NCBI GenBank assembly: GCA_021234155.1
Contig: JAJEKV010000223.1
Span: 1-64,000, forward strand
Direction: 5' to 3'
DNA length: 64,000 nt
DNA from: Isoetes taiwanensis
Lineage: Eukaryota; Streptophyta; Lycopodiopsida; Isoetales; Isoetaceae
The position numbers and the translations under genes were made by a program. Below the pieces are notes generated by a model. That model searched no databases and was not told the DNA's origin. It saw only the letters and a list, made by a program, of their open reading frames with translations. Numbering within the stretch: the stretch's first letter is position 1; every line of letters starts with the position of its first letter. Positions 1 to 12,080 of this stretch are shown here, one piece after another.

Positions 1-976
1 GTCTATTGATGGGCACTTGTGGTCCAATGAAGGTCAATTGTAAGTATTTAATGGTCCATTGGAGGGCTTTTTGGTGGTCCATTGAAGGGCATTTGGAAGT
101 CTATTGGTGTCCAAATTACTATACAACTTAAAATCTTTATAGCAGGCTTCCAATTTATCGAAACGACTCGTGCTTAGTATCAATTAGAGTTCTGCAATCA
201 TTTTTTAAGCTGGGGTTTAATTTTGTTTTGGTGAAAATTATGGCAGCCGTTAGATTTGATTTTTTTTTGTTCAATGGTTCTATTTGTACGGTCAAAGATG
301 GTTGTGTTTCTATTTGTGCCCTATTTGTGGTTGATTTGAGATGGTGATCGGCACTTAGCTGAAGATGGAGGGCGGAAGGAACCTTGTCTTCTGCTTGTTA
401 AGGGGGTTCTGCCAGGTTTAAATCAACGGGTTTTTGTTGCTGCAGGGTTTGATTCTGGTGGCAGCTTATGCACTCTCATAGAGTGCTCCAACCAAATCAA
501 TCCGACCGCCTTACTGAATTGTATTTATCGCAGGGTGCCTTACTGAACTGGATTTATCGCAGTGCTGGAGTTGGGGTCCTTGCAGTTTCCTGTGATCCAA
601 TTTGCCCATCGCTTCCCTCTCCCAGATCGATTCTTATGGAGTGGAAGCTTTGGCTTGGGGCGATTTGCTTTGGGTGCTCTTCCATAGCAAGTTGGTGCTA
701 GAAGCTCCAGCCGGTTCAAAACGACCTCCAGAGTTTGAAGCAGATTTCTTTTTTAGGTCGCAAGGTAGTACTAAGAGCAGGGTGCAGTGCTGCTGGAGCT
801 TGGTCATTGCCACGTGTACGGTGGCTAGACCCCTATGTATTGAACTGTTCAGATTTTATTTTTATATTGGACGGCTCAGAATTTTTAAAATTCCTTAAAA
901 AAACCCATTAGAGTTATGAACCCAAGAGCAAGCAATTAAAAGCTAAACTTTGAAATTCCGTAATGTTATTTCAAAA
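1..976. other. gene-free flank with short degenerate repeats
   Basis: No convincing coding region is seen. Positions 1-115 contain three or four degenerate copies of a unit resembling GGTCCATTGAAGGGCATTT. The rest is AT-rich with T-runs. Before the Harbinger insertion this stretch would have been the upstream region of the bL34m gene, so remnants of that promoter may lie in its right part. Confidence 0.5.
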
Positions 977-979
977 TAA
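977..979. repeat. Harbinger target-site duplication, left (TAA)
   Basis: TAA directly precedes the left terminal repeat and is matched by TAA at 7205-7207 directly after the right one. Confidence 0.8.
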
Positions 980-1009
980 GGGTACCTTCAGACCAGCCGT
1001 TAGGTTAGG
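980..1009 (+). repeat. Harbinger left terminal inverted repeat
   Basis: Starts GGGTACCTTC and ends GTTAGGTTAGG. The reverse complement of 7175-7204 matches at 25 of 30 positions, with mismatches at positions 11, 12, 15, 16 and 24. Confidence 0.85.
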
Positions 1010-1284
1010 ATTCCGTTAAGCTTTTAGCAGGTTTTCCTTTCACACCACTGCTTAAGTTAGTTTTGCGTTAATAAATTCATTTAGCATTCCGTTAAATATT
1101 TTAACCTAAAAGTGTTAACTCAAAATGCCTTCATACTCATTTACCTTAAGTTAGAAAATTAAACGCAAAGTTAACGCAATTTAAAAAATACACTAGAAAT
1201 TAAAGTGACCTCTTCGAGGTCGGTTTAAAATTTTAACGGAGGCCAGAGAAGCTGTCGGAACGAGGAGGAACGAAGCTGTCGGAA

Positions 1285-4200
1285 ATGGCGGATAAAGCTC
1301 GAGCTGGAACTTCTTTTAGAGGTCGAGGACGTGTCCCAATAGCTGGTCGTGGTCGCGGGATAGCTGGTCGCCGTAGGTCTGCCTCTTCACAACCTGCATC
1401 ATCAGAACAACAAGAAGGGGATGAGGATCCGTTGGAGCAGGTTAGCTTTCCTAATTTGAAAATATTGGGATGCGTAGATGTGGATAACCCACCACGTTTC
1501 TCACATCTGAAGCTTGCAACTCCAATAATGCCTCCTTCCCAGCCATTTACTAGATCCTTCTATAAGAGAGAGAAATATCGTTCTATAAGAGAGAGAAGAA
1601 AAACATAAATATTGGGCAGTTTCTGAACATTTGGAACATGTTTCGCATCATCACATCTAAGAGCTCTACATTCTTTGCATATGCCAAAGCATTGCTAACA
1701 ACTACAAAAGGCTTGCCTTCAAAACGTTGACATGGTCCCTTCAAAAAGCTTTCTGTGATCCTTTAGAGATCTCATGCTTTAAGTGCCTTCGAATGGTAAT
1801 GAATATGCTCATCTATGAAGCTTGCAATAAAAAAATATGAGTGGTCATAACCTTCCTGCATCCGAAGAGTAACAGACAGAGCATCATTGCCCTTCTTGGC
1901 AGCTTCTTGGCGGTTGCATCATATTCCTGTTATGGACAAACACAAATTTTGAGCATCATTAGCATTGCAAAGCAAAGACTGCAATTCTTGCACGACTTCA
2001 CCTCCCAAAGGCTTTTGTTATGTTCGCCAAGATATCCACTAAGAGCCTTCACATCCCAAGGGCAGTTTATTGGATTGGAAATTGGAGCAAAGGCTGATGC
2101 AGACTAGACACCATTCAAAATTAGGACTTAATTTCTTTTAGCACTAGCTAAAACTGATACAAGAGATGGTTGCCAAGCCAATCTCCATTAGAAGTCACCT
2201 TGTATTTCTCTGGGTAGCAGATATAAAGGCCTTGTCTACTTCTTCTAACAGAACTCAAGTGCCTGCTCTCATTTTAATTAACAGAAGGTACTTTAATTAA
2301 CAGAACTCAAGTGCCTGCTATGGTATGCTCCTCATTTGGAGCTTCCAGATTGGTGCCCCCAATGCATTCCTCTGATTTATCAACCATAACGGTAGCCCTG
2401 CTGTAGAGCCCAGCAGCAGATCTCTCCTGTTAATCTCCCCAAAACTATCCTCTTCAATTTGGCTTCTGATGTTGCATTGCCTCTTTCCTGCATTGCCAAA
2501 ATGCAATGACCTCCTTATAATGTTGGATTCCAATGTAGAAGAAAATCCAAGAGCTGATGTGCAGCCTGGGCTGGGATTATTGCAGAGTGAGATCATGGTC
2601 GCCTGCACTTTGGACCAAAATGCAACACTTCTGCTGCTCTTTAAAGTGACTTGTTTGTGCATCCAGCTAGATCAACACGTAATCAACACGCAAGCCTGAT
2701 TTTATCAACTTTTACTTCGTCCAAAACATCGTCAGAGACAGTAATACATGGACTTATTTAAGTCCTACACTAGGAGGGAAGCTGTGCTAACCTAGTTGAC
2801 CACTATAAATCGTGCAGTATACCATAAGCTATGCCAATGCTTTACACTCATCTTTTAACTTGTTCATTCCTATTTTTAGTTCCCGTTTTCCTTATTATTT
2901 TAATGTTTTACCCCTGCCTTGCCTTCTTGCTCCAATGAGTTCCAACCCATTTTATTATTCCTTATGTTCAAATTCATACCACAAATAAATACCACGTAGG
3001 TCTCAATCTCCATATTTATCTTTGATTTTCCAGTTTGTATTTTTTTGAATACTTTAAGGTGTACCCCATGATTTTCCTTCCTTTATGCACATAATCTATT
3101 TTATCCATACTGCCCGGCGTCTACAACAGATTCTCTATGGTTTGCTACCTGCCTTATTTTTCTCTTAGAACCTTTCCACTAACTGCCTTATGCAATTTTT
3201 CTCTTAACAATTTAGCCTAAGAAGCCAGATCATACCAGCATGTAATGTACCATAAGCATGTAATGCAACATAATGCATAAATTAGCTTTTTACAGCAGAT
3301 TCTCTGTTGTATCAGTCCGCCTGGCCATTTTATTGCTCACATTTTCACAATCTAGTCTATGCAGCTAGTCTATGCAGCTATGTGGCTTGATTTTCACAAT
3401 CTAGTCTATGCAGCTAGATGCCAAGCCCATAATGCCACACTATGCCACACCTTGACAGTCAATTTATAAAGATGCCAATTGTTTAGTTCTGACCCAATTG
3501 TTTCTTTTCTAAGCATCCAATTGTTTAATCCTCAGATCGTGCATGCTGGTGGTCGAGGTCGTGGAACTTCTAATGCGTGGATTACTGCAAGGGATTGTCT
3601 GGCGGATGACGTTGAGGGTCCAGATCCAAATCTTGATGAACAGGTCAGCAGGGGAATGGATTATAGCATCTGATTGATTGAGTGTTGCATTGTTATCTGC
3701 ATAGGTCACTTGGGTTAGCAATGAATAGTTAGGATTGCAGCATTTGTTAGCCCCTAAGCTGTTACCTCTTGATGACACTCCATTTTCTCTGTTTAGACCT
3801 TGAGATCAGTCCTGAAAATTTACATAGTTTGTAAGCATGCAACAATTCATCCATGACTCACATATCCATGAAGAAGGGGGCAGACCATATCCATGACTCA
3901 CATTGATGCATCTTGAATTGCAACTCTTGTATGCATCTAACGCAGTTGTCTGTACCACAATGTGATTCTCTACATCGCTGAATACTGCCATAAACCAGAA
4001 AATTGTCAACTGTTATTGCATCATTCAATGTTTTCATCACAAACCCCTTCCATTTTTTCTTCTTATTCTAACCAGACCCTCTTCCATTTTTTGGTACTTC
4101 TGCATTAGATTCAACATTGCAACAAGTCGAAAGCATTCTAATAACCGAAATACATCCATTCATAGCTAAAGAAACTAATAGAACAAAGAAACTAATAGAA

Positions 4201-5171
4201 CAGCAGATCTGTCAATTAAAAGAGAAATTAGGGAATAATTTGGCGTCATGATTTTGCATCCAGGGTGCTCTCACTAATGATGGTTATGTTCAAGCTCATG
4301 GGAGAGGATTTGGTGTGGGTGATGCGCAACAGTTTCAAGATCCCCTTATTGAAGAACATGTAAGAATCCTTTTGTATTTTAGGACTGATTTTTAGGATTT
4401 GATTTTAGAATATAAGGGCTCTTTGGTTTGATTTTGAGGACTGATTTAGGACTGATTTTTGGAATTAGTTTTGGTCTGATTTTTTAAGACTGATTTAGGA
4501 CTGGTTTTGCTCTAATTTAGGAACTAAGTAATACCTCTACGCCATCCTCCAAACGAAAGAGGTCAAGAAATTGGTCTCTTGAAGAGACCAAATTTCTTGT
4601 CGAACTTAAAAAGGAGGAATGGATGATGTTAGAGGCATCATCAGCGCGTGACAAGATGGAATCTGCCATTATTAGATGGAAAAAGATTGCTAATAGAATG
4701 ATAGAAAATGGCTATACTGATAGGGACGCAAATGGATGTCGTGCTAAATACGAAAATTTAATTGGTGAGTATAAGACAATCCATGATTTTAGCAAGAGGA
4801 CAGGGATGCCAGAATACTTTTCTTTGTCAAGGAGTGAAAAGAAAAACTTTAACCTCCCTATTCTTGATGAGGCCATTTATAATATGTTTGATTCTTTTCA
4901 ATCAAGTCGGCCTAACGTGGAACCAATGCATACTGCTGACACTAGTAGAGGTACTAGTGAGGGGGATCACCATCCCCATGGTATTGGTGAAGAAGCCTCG
5001 TCTGGAAAACGTAGAGCGAGTAATACTAGCTCTTTATCCAAGACGATGGCAGAAAATAACAAGGAAATGATAGAAATGATGGAAAGCCACTTTGTGAAAA
5101 CATTAGAAGTGGAAAAAGAGAAGCTTGAGCTACAACGTTTAGTGACATGGAAGATGATCTTTTGCGCATGA
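1285..5171 (+). CDS. Harbinger ORF1: Myb/SANT-like DNA-binding protein with RG-rich N-terminus
   Basis: Four exons join in phase 0: 1285-1440, 3536-3643, 4264-4359 and 4521-5171, each bounded by AG and GT. They give about 336 residues. Residues 1-52 are rich in RG ([11 protein letters not shown]). The first three exons each end with a short acidic D-P-..-E-Q/H tag ([25 protein letters not shown]), which suggests duplicated exons. The last exon carries a trihelix/SANT-like domain ([18 protein letters not shown], then WKKIANRM and [13 protein letters not shown]), a Ser/Thr-rich linker and a C-terminal helix. In PIF/Harbinger and Pong elements the Myb-like partner is known to help the transposase enter the nucleus and bind DNA. 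The stop lies 4 bp before the transposase ATG. The start is the first ATG of the RG-rich reading frame. Exon 1 could alternatively read through to 1608, but conserved exon phases favour splicing. Confidence 0.75.
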
Positions 5172-5175
5172 TATC

Positions 5176-6588
5176 ATGATGGTTATGGGTTCATATGTTA
5201 ATTTGTTCATGACACAAGAAGAGGACAATTGCTTGAACCGTTTAATAGATGATCAGATGAATGTCTTGAGAACACATGGCCATGTGGAGATTTCTTGTGC
5301 GGATGTTTCTACTGAAGGTAGATGGTGGGTGGAACCGAGAAGTTTTACGTGGTTTGACCGATTCCTAATGTCTTATTATGATGATCGTAGATGGCAAAAA
5401 AAGTTTAGAATGAAAAAATCTACGTTCATGTTTCTTTGCAATAGTCTCCAGGATGAGGTTGAGAAAAAAGATACACATTATAGAAAAGCCGTTCCCGTTA
5501 ATGTACGTGTAGCTTGTTGTCTTTACAAGCTTTTCAAAGGTTGTGATTACCTGGCACTATCTGAAAAGTTTGGCATTGGAGAGAGCACGGCTCATATGAT
5601 CGTCATGGAAGTATGCAAAGCCATTGTGAAAGTTTTTGGACATAAGATAGTATTTCCAACAGGTGACCAATTATTAGAAGTGATAGCTGGGTTTCAACAA
5701 GTTTCGAAGCTTCCAAATGCAGGTATTTCAATTATAATTCATTTCTAGTTCAAGTTACTTATTTTGCTTGATTACAGTAAAAACTAATTGTGTATAAACC
5801 TTTTCAGCTGGTGCCATAGATTGCACGCACTTCGAAATATTGCAACCATGTGGTCCTGCTGGATTGGATTATTATGATAGGAAATGTAGATTTAGCATTA
5901 TCATGCAAGCTATTGTTGATACAAAAAGAAGGTTTCTAGACATATTTTGTGGGTACCCGGGATCAGTGCATGATGTACGAGTGTTAAGAAATTCAGGGAT
6001 AGCAAGGAGGATCCAAGAACGTCAAATCTTGCAAAGTCCTATCATGAGCATCGACCATAGAGAATTGAGACCCTATTTCTTAGGAGACAAAGGCTATCAT
6101 TGCTCCCCTTGGTTGATCACACCATATGAAGGGGATGCTCAACTTTTATCATATGCCGGTATTGGTTAATAGTTTATGTTTTGTTTTAATTTCAATTCAT
6201 GTTCTAATGCAATTCGTTTTGAAATGTAGAGAACATCTTCAATAAGAAGCTGGCGCAGGGAAGGTTATATGTGGAGCAAACGTTCGGGCTATTAAAGTGC
6301 AAGTTCCGATGTCTCGATACGAAACTTAAGATGAAGCCGGAGAATGTTCCAACACTTACTCACGCATGTTGTATTCTCCATAATCTGCTTATTGATATTG
6401 GTGAGGCAGATATCGAGGAAGAGTTGGAGCAAGTAAGGCAGTGGCGAATAAGACGAGGAGAAGAAGAAGAGATCGAGGAGAATGAGGCAGATGAAGCAGA
6501 AGAACCACGTGCGAACACTGATCCAGACCCATATGAATTGGGTGTGGAGATCCGCCGCACATTAACTGAATATATAGTCTTCACTTGA
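5176..6588 (+). CDS. Harbinger transposase (DDE_Tnp_4 superfamily)
   Basis: Exons 5176-5722, 5808-6158 and 6230-6588 have GT-AG borders and compatible phases. They give about 418 residues, a normal length for Harbinger nucleases. A helix-turn-helix region lies around YLALSEKFGIGESTAHMIV. Acidic catalytic candidates of the RNase-H fold are visible in order: D in AGAIDCTHFE, D in GSVHDVRVL and E in VEQTFGLLK. The conserved block FLGDKGYHCSPWLITPY lies between the last two. The C-terminus is very acidic (runs of E, residues about 350-400). No internal stop is seen, so this copy may be functional. It probably needs the upstream Myb-like protein. Part of its 5' end is duplicated after its stop (6721-6806). 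Confidence 0.85.
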
Positions 6589-6720
6589 TAATTGTCTCTT
6601 ACAAAATTGACTAGAATAACAAGTTTTGAATGACAATGGTAGGCTTTGAATTCAATGATAAGCTTTGAATTACAAGTTGATTATGTAGTGTTTTAATACG
6701 ATGGAATATGATCAACAAGT

Positions 6721-6806
6721 GCATGATATCATGATGGTTATGAGTTCGTATGTTAATTTGTTAATGGCATAAGAAGAGGACAATTGTTTGAAGCACTTAA
6801 TAGAAA
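6721..6806 (+). repeat. partial duplicate of the transposase start, downstream of its stop
   Basis: Beginning with GCATGATATCATGATGG, this stretch closely matches 5164-5249, the end of ORF1 and first codons of the transposase. It carries several substitutions, including a TAA in the copied frame. It lies about 130 bp beyond the transposase stop codon. Confidence 0.75.
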
Positions 6807-6825
6807 ACAAAAATAAAACTTAACG

Positions 6826-7010
6826 GAGGTATGTGCGAAGGCATTGCCGTTATCATTAAGTTAAAAAAAAATTAACCTAATGGATGAATGTGCGAAGCCA
6901 TTGCCGTTAGCATTAAGTTAGACTCTAACTTAATAGGCACGTATGCGAAAAGATTGCCGTTAGCATTAAGTTAGCACTAACTTAACTAAGGCATGTGCGA
7001 ACACATTTTT
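6826..7010 (+). repeat. subterminal repeats of the Harbinger element
   Basis: Three copies of a unit of about 32 bp, with core TGCGAAGGCATTGCCGTTAG followed by CATTAAGTTA, recur at about 60-bp spacing (near 6832, 6890 and 6948). A fourth, degenerate start (GTGCGAACACATT) lies at about 6988. The GTGCGAAGG core also forms part of the right terminal repeat (7191-7199). They are plausible transposase or Myb-protein binding sites; that role is inferred. Confidence 0.65.
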
Positions 7011-7174
7011 ATTTGATTGTTAAGTTAAAAAAAAATAACCTAACTTGTTCTAGTCTGAAAGGATTTAACTAGCTCCCGTTAGGTTAAAGTCTTAACGGAA
7101 ACTTAACTTAGTCTTGGTGCGAACATAACACTCTCTTATAAGTTTAACTGGCAGTTAAAAAAAATTAACTTATT

Positions 7175-7204
7175 CCTAACTTAACGGCGAGTGCGAAGGT
7201 ACCC
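7175..7204 (-). repeat. Harbinger right terminal inverted repeat
   Basis: Ends GAAGGTACCC and is followed by TAA (7205-7207). It pairs with 980-1009. Confidence 0.85.
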
Positions 7205-7207
7205 TAA

Positions 7208-7348
7208 GAGATTAGAAAAAAATAAATCCATCGTAATAAAGTTTTTTCCCTTTTCCCATAAAAGGGTTTATGGGCACCCCATATTTCCCATAAAAAAAAC
7301 AATGACCTAAATTTTCGATCCGGCAGCGAAGTGCATAGCAGAGGAAAC
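7208..7348 (+). promoter_or_regulatory. short promoter/5' UTR space of bL34m next to the transposon
   Basis: Only 141 bp separate the Harbinger target duplication from the bL34m ATG. The space contains the imperfect palindrome CCCATAAAAGGGTTTATGGG (about 7255-7275) with a TATA-like CATAAAAG. The transcription start cannot be placed. Confidence 0.35.
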
Positions 7349-8180
7349 ATGTGGGCGAGGAGGAATGCGTTAAGCTTGTGTCGCCGATTGTCTGTTTGGG
7401 CGCCGTCTCATACCCCTAATCCTTCTCTTTGGCATCCCCCCATCACAACTCCACATTTCTTTCTACGCAGCCCCAACCCTGATGCTGATATTTTATCTGC
7501 AGCAGATGTACGAGACATTCTGGAGGTTCTGACACCTGCGTATTCGCCCATTCCATTTCCAGTTGATGACGGTAAGTCAGTCAAATAAGGGTAGAATATT
7601 TTAGCATGGAAGTAATTGTTATCATGCTTTTGCAGCATTGTGCCCTGGAAATGACACTGAAATCGGGTGAGTTTCTTCGATTCCGGCTTGTATAATTCAG
7701 GAGGATATTTCAAAAAATGGATTAATTAATAGCTTTAAATGGTATGCTTGCTTGCTGTTTATGGTTATCGGTGACATGAACATTTGTTGCATGATTTTTC
7801 CAATATGAATATGAATGTGTTGGAAAGTGTCGAGTGTAGAGGGAAGCAAATCTGTATGGAAACTTTCAGAAAAGCCAAAATGAAAGAGAGTGGGAAATTT
7901 TATCTAAGCACGTATCTCTTCCACCATTTCCAGTTCCATGCTGATGAGCACAAAAAGGACATATCAGCCCAGCACCCTAAAAAGAAAGAGGACACATGGC
8001 TTTTTGGTGAGGTGAGATTCGTTTTCTGAAGCACCCTTTTTTGTAGGTCAGATGATGCATAATATTCTCCGGAGGTTGATCATCTTAAGAGCATTTTGTT
8101 GTTCCAGAATGAGGACTGTTGGTGGACGAAGGGTTATCAAACGTAGGCGAGCAAAAGGAAGGAAGAGACTAGCTGTTTGA
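7349..8180 (+). CDS. mitochondrial large-subunit ribosomal protein bL34
   Basis: Four exons (7349-7571, 7636-7666, 7934-8011, 8108-8180) with GT-AG borders and matching phases give a 134-residue protein. Residues 1 to about 75 are rich in Arg, Ser and Pro without a conserved domain, as in a mitochondrial presequence. The last 46 or so residues are the bL34 domain, with KRTYQPSTLKRKRTHGFLVR in exon 3 and MRTVGGRRVIKRRRAKGR in exon 4, ending RLAV before TGA. bL34 is a small basic protein of the large ribosomal subunit that binds 23S-type rRNA. Plant mitochondrial bL34 proteins have a similar long N-terminal extension; the chloroplast form is the alternative. The ATG at 7349 is the first in frame. 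The Harbinger element ends only about 145 bp upstream, so the promoter region has been rebuilt. No defect is seen. Confidence 0.9.
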
Positions 8181-10935
8181 GTTCATCGAACATAAAGGGT
8201 CTAGTATCCTGCAAGGTTCTGTAAGTTCCTACTTGTGAGATGCAGTAATCTTCAACAATGGGCAGAATTGGAGGAAAATACTTTGTCAACTAGTTGCAGC
8301 ATGGATTGAGGTTTGTATTATGGAACTCGTTGCTCTGGCATTAAGCTATACCCTTTAAAATCTGAGTATGAATTTAAATTTAAGGATGGCACATTTTGCA
8401 GTGTGACTATTTGTTATCTCAGGAGCCTTGTCCTTGTATTCGACTTCTTATTTTTATAACCCTTTGAGCTGCTTAAATCCAGAACAACTTTTAGTTTGGA
8501 ATAATTTCTTTGGACTAATTGTAATGGTTGAAGGAGGAAGAAATCTATTGATATCTGCAGGACATGTTTAAGCACATCTAATGGTTTAGGGCTTCCTTTC
8601 CTAAACCATGGATAAAATATTCATGCATTTTCACTTTTGTTTTGAGCTCAGGCAGTTCCAAATGCGTGTATGTGGCCACACTGGATATGCTCATATAGCA
8701 TGGCATGTTCAAAGCCGACTCAGAAGAGATTCACTGTTTTATATATCAAGCTGGACAATTACCAGATATTATGGTGAAATTGTACTCTTAAATCTGTTGA
8801 AGCTGTTTTAAAGCCAAAAGGCACACATGCACATATTGCCAATAAAGCTCAAAATCTTATAACAACTCTTTTGATTTCTATGTCGTGGCAACACATGTAC
8901 ATATTGCAATTCTCTCGAATTGTATGTAAGAGGCTGGTCACATGAAGGTGTTAACGAGGAAGAATCCCTGTCAATCGTCTAAACGGGATCACATGCAGTC
9001 AATTGATAGGAACGGAGCCCTATTGATAGGGATTGCTTCCCTGGGCTCCTGCCCTCCGTTGAATGGGTTCATGTTGACAGGAATCCGTTTGATTTCAACA
9101 GGTGGTGAACCCTTTTGCTGCGTGAAAGGAGGACGGCTCTCTAGTTCATATCCTATCGAAGCTTCATGTGACCCTGCAAAAAAAAAGGAAATAATCCCTG
9201 TCAACAGCTTCATGTGACCAGAAGAAGTGTCAACAGCTTCATGTGACCAGAAGAAGTGACGCATGTCATGTACAAAAGAAGTGACGCGTTGCTTTTAGTC
9301 CATTCAAGGAATGGACTACTTCGGTCGTCAGATTCATCGATCTTATGACTCGGAGCATATGGCAGGGCCTTTGTGCACCTTTCTTTTGGTTATGGTTGTT
9401 TATAATTGAGGGTATCTATCACATGGATCACTTCATTTGTGATGGGTTTCTTAAATTCAAGCACATTCTTAAATTCAAGCACATGCACTACTGTGTGTAA
9501 ATTTCATTCCACATAATTTTCTATTTGCTTATTGTATCTGGAAATTTAGTATAGTTTGCCAAGCTTGGAATCATTTTGATCTTAGTGCACCTGTCCAGCA
9601 TTCTTAACAAGTTGTTCTAGGTAAATTCTGCCATTTAGGATAGGGATATTTTGGTATATACAATGCCAAAGGAAAGGCATTTGATTTGTTATGCATCTCA
9701 GCAACTAAGATTTTTGTACCTTCATTGGATCAAGCACATCTAGATTGTTAATAGTTTGGACTTCATTGGAGTTCTGCGCAGAAGTCAAAATTCTAAAGGA
9801 CGGGATCTAAGCAAGCTACTACAATTTCCTTAGATGGAGAATACACATTCTGATCCAAATTATATATTTAGAAGAAATAAACTATTCTGTCATATAATAG
9901 AAAATTTGCTTGTTTTGGATTTGTTCTTATTTTCTGATATCTAAGCAATGCTTTCTCTAATAAATAATAGTATATTTGTGAAACTGACGCTTTCATTTTA
10001 TACAAACAGATTGTTGAGGGCTCAAATACCAAGTCTTTGACACATGTCAGTGGAACGTAGCTCTTCCATGCTTTTGAGGCACCAGACCGTTATTTTCCTA
10101 CTAAAGAACTAGATTATATATAGCTCTTATGTTAGTCTTTGCTGCTCAAATTTTGATTTCAAGACATCTACCAGTGGCTATATAATTGCAAATTCATCAT
10201 GGTGCATCGATATTCTTTAATTAAAGAAGGCACCCTCAAGTATATTCTTTCGGGATCGATAGAGTGCAGAGGATTTGTATCTTTTGCTCGGTCTTTTAAC
10301 TCGCGATGCATGTCATGCCTTTCTCCAACCATAGCAGGCCACAACAAGGAGCACAACATGCAATAGAGAGCATTTCACACCATGCATGGAGCTCCATTAT
10401 TGAATTGCCCTCAACTGCTTGTAGAATGTGATATAAGAGATACGCCACCTATGGACATACCACGGGGGTTGCATGGCACAGATCTATAATATCCTTAAAT
10501 CATTGACTTATAAATAGCGTTGTTATTTTCTATCACCTATCTCATATAATGCCTAATCTCTGAAATGCAGTAATACTTTTATAGCTTATGTGCAATAAAC
10601 TTTTTGTTGTACATCCTATCCAAGGTTATATTTGAGTAATTGTAATATCTAGCATAATAATAGGGGGTTACTTTTATATTTTTATATGTTTTTCCACATG
10701 GTTTTTCTATGATTTCGTTGTTGTATTCATGCAGGTGTACTAAATGGTATTTCTAGAGTTCATTCTTTTTGGGCCGTTGATTTGGAATAACAAATGCAAT
10801 CCTATGGTTGTGTTTTTTTTTTTTCAATTTTGGATCTCAAATTATTTTAGGGTTTGAAGTCCTCCTAGTATTTTCGGCCTAGTATTACAGAGTTATTTTC
10901 GGCCAATTACCTTTTAGGGTTCTCGGCCAGTTTTC
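8181..10935. other. no gene recognised
   Basis: Downstream of bL34m. The first few hundred bases should hold its 3' UTR. The rest is AT-rich with only short chance reading frames. A 29-bp tandem duplication (GTCAACAGCTTCATGTGACC unit) lies at about 9199-9257. Confidence 0.5.
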
Positions 10936-10950
10936 CTTACAAACAGGGAT

Positions 10951-11062
10951 CTGGAGATGCATTGCTGAACATAAGACTCCATAAAATAAGGCAAGGGGCT
11001 TGCAGGGTCTGGAGATGCGTTGCTGAACATAGTCCATAAATTAAGGCAAGGGGCTTGCAAGG
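10951..11062. repeat. 58-bp tandem duplication
   Basis: A unit beginning CTGGAGATGC[A/G]TTGCTGAACA starts at 10951 and again at 11009, with a few small differences. Confidence 0.8.
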
Positions 11063-11451
11063 CCCTAGGTTCATCTGTGAAATTTCGAAATCTGTTGGTC
11101 TTGAAATTAGGCGTTTTTCCAAGTGGATTCTTTTTACCGGATATACCAATCAGATGGCATTCAGAACCCTTCTTCACCTATTTCCATATCTGGTCGAAAT
11201 GTACCTGTAAGCTTCATGGGCTCTGTATTGACAGATATATTCAACATAATAATTGAATGACGGATTTGAGTTATTTTTTTGGCAGGGACAGAATGACGTT
11301 GACTGCGCTAGCTAAGTAAATCTGATACCCAACTTGCGTTTGGAAATATATCAGGTCAAAAGTATGTTTTATGTTCCGTTTATAAAGGCTTGGAAGTAAG
11401 AATAGGATGCATAGCATGCATTTCGGTATTGTTGATATGATTATGGAGCAT

Positions 11452-12080
11452 GGGCTTGACAGCACAATCTCTTAATACACCAGAGTTGAATGCCTTGCAA
11501 GATTTTGCAAAGGCCCTGGAGATTTCCAACTGGGATTTAAGCACTCAAACTGACCCATGTAACTGGGATGGTATTATGCTGCATATTCTTGCAACTCCAA
11601 TCATAGCAACATTGCTCAAATCAGGTTGTCTCACAGAGAGTATGAAGGATTCATCCCTTCTTCAATTTGCAACCTCAAAGCCCTTTGTCCAACTTTAAAA
11701 AATTGATGGGTAATATACCTGCCTGTATTGGCCAGCTTAAATCCATCTAAAAATTAGGCCTTGTACTAACCTATTTTATGGAAGCATTCCTACTAAGATT
11801 GGAAGCATGAGCAGCTTATTGAATTTGCACTTGGATAATAACAAGTTCAAAAATTAGGCCTTGACACTAACCTACGTTATGGAAGCATTCCTGCTGAGAT
11901 TGGAAGCATGTGCAGCTTATTGAATTTGCACTTGGATAATAACAATTTTACTGGTTCAATTCCATATTCCATAGCAAATTTGACCCGCTTGCGAGACCAC
12001 CTTTTAGCTACCAATTCCCTAACAGGAACCATTCCAGCGGAGCTTGGAAGATTAAAAGATGTGACTAAACTGTGGTTTCA
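11452..12080 (+). pseudogene. LRR receptor-kinase ectodomain fragment
   Basis: The start reads as an LRR N-terminal cap: SLNTPELNALQDFAKAL followed by DPCNWDG. It is followed in changing frames by plant-type leucine-rich repeats such as LLNLHLDNNNFTGSIPYSIA and NSLTGTIPAELGRLKDV. Frames change and stop several times, and no transmembrane or kinase segment follows. Within it a unit of about 105 bp is duplicated (about 11746-11846 and 11852-11946). It is the debris of a gene for a plasma-membrane receptor kinase; the ligand class cannot be told. Confidence 0.7.

Larger units (their letters stand above)
980..7204 (+). mobile_element. PIF/Harbinger DNA transposon, complete, apparently two-gene
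   Basis: The element is 6225 bp. Its ends are imperfect 30-bp inverted repeats (980-1009 and 7175-7204, 25 of 30 positions matching) that begin GGGTACCTTC. Both ends are flanked by TAA (977-979 and 7205-7207), the 3-bp TWA duplication typical of PIF/Harbinger. Inside, on the same strand, are a Myb/SANT-like protein gene (1285-5171) and a DDE_Tnp_4 transposase gene (5176-6588), the two proteins an autonomous Harbinger needs. Both read as open once canonical introns are removed. Intron 1 of the first gene is over 2 kb and may itself hold older insertions. The element sits between the 1-976 flank and the bL34m gene. Confidence 0.9.
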
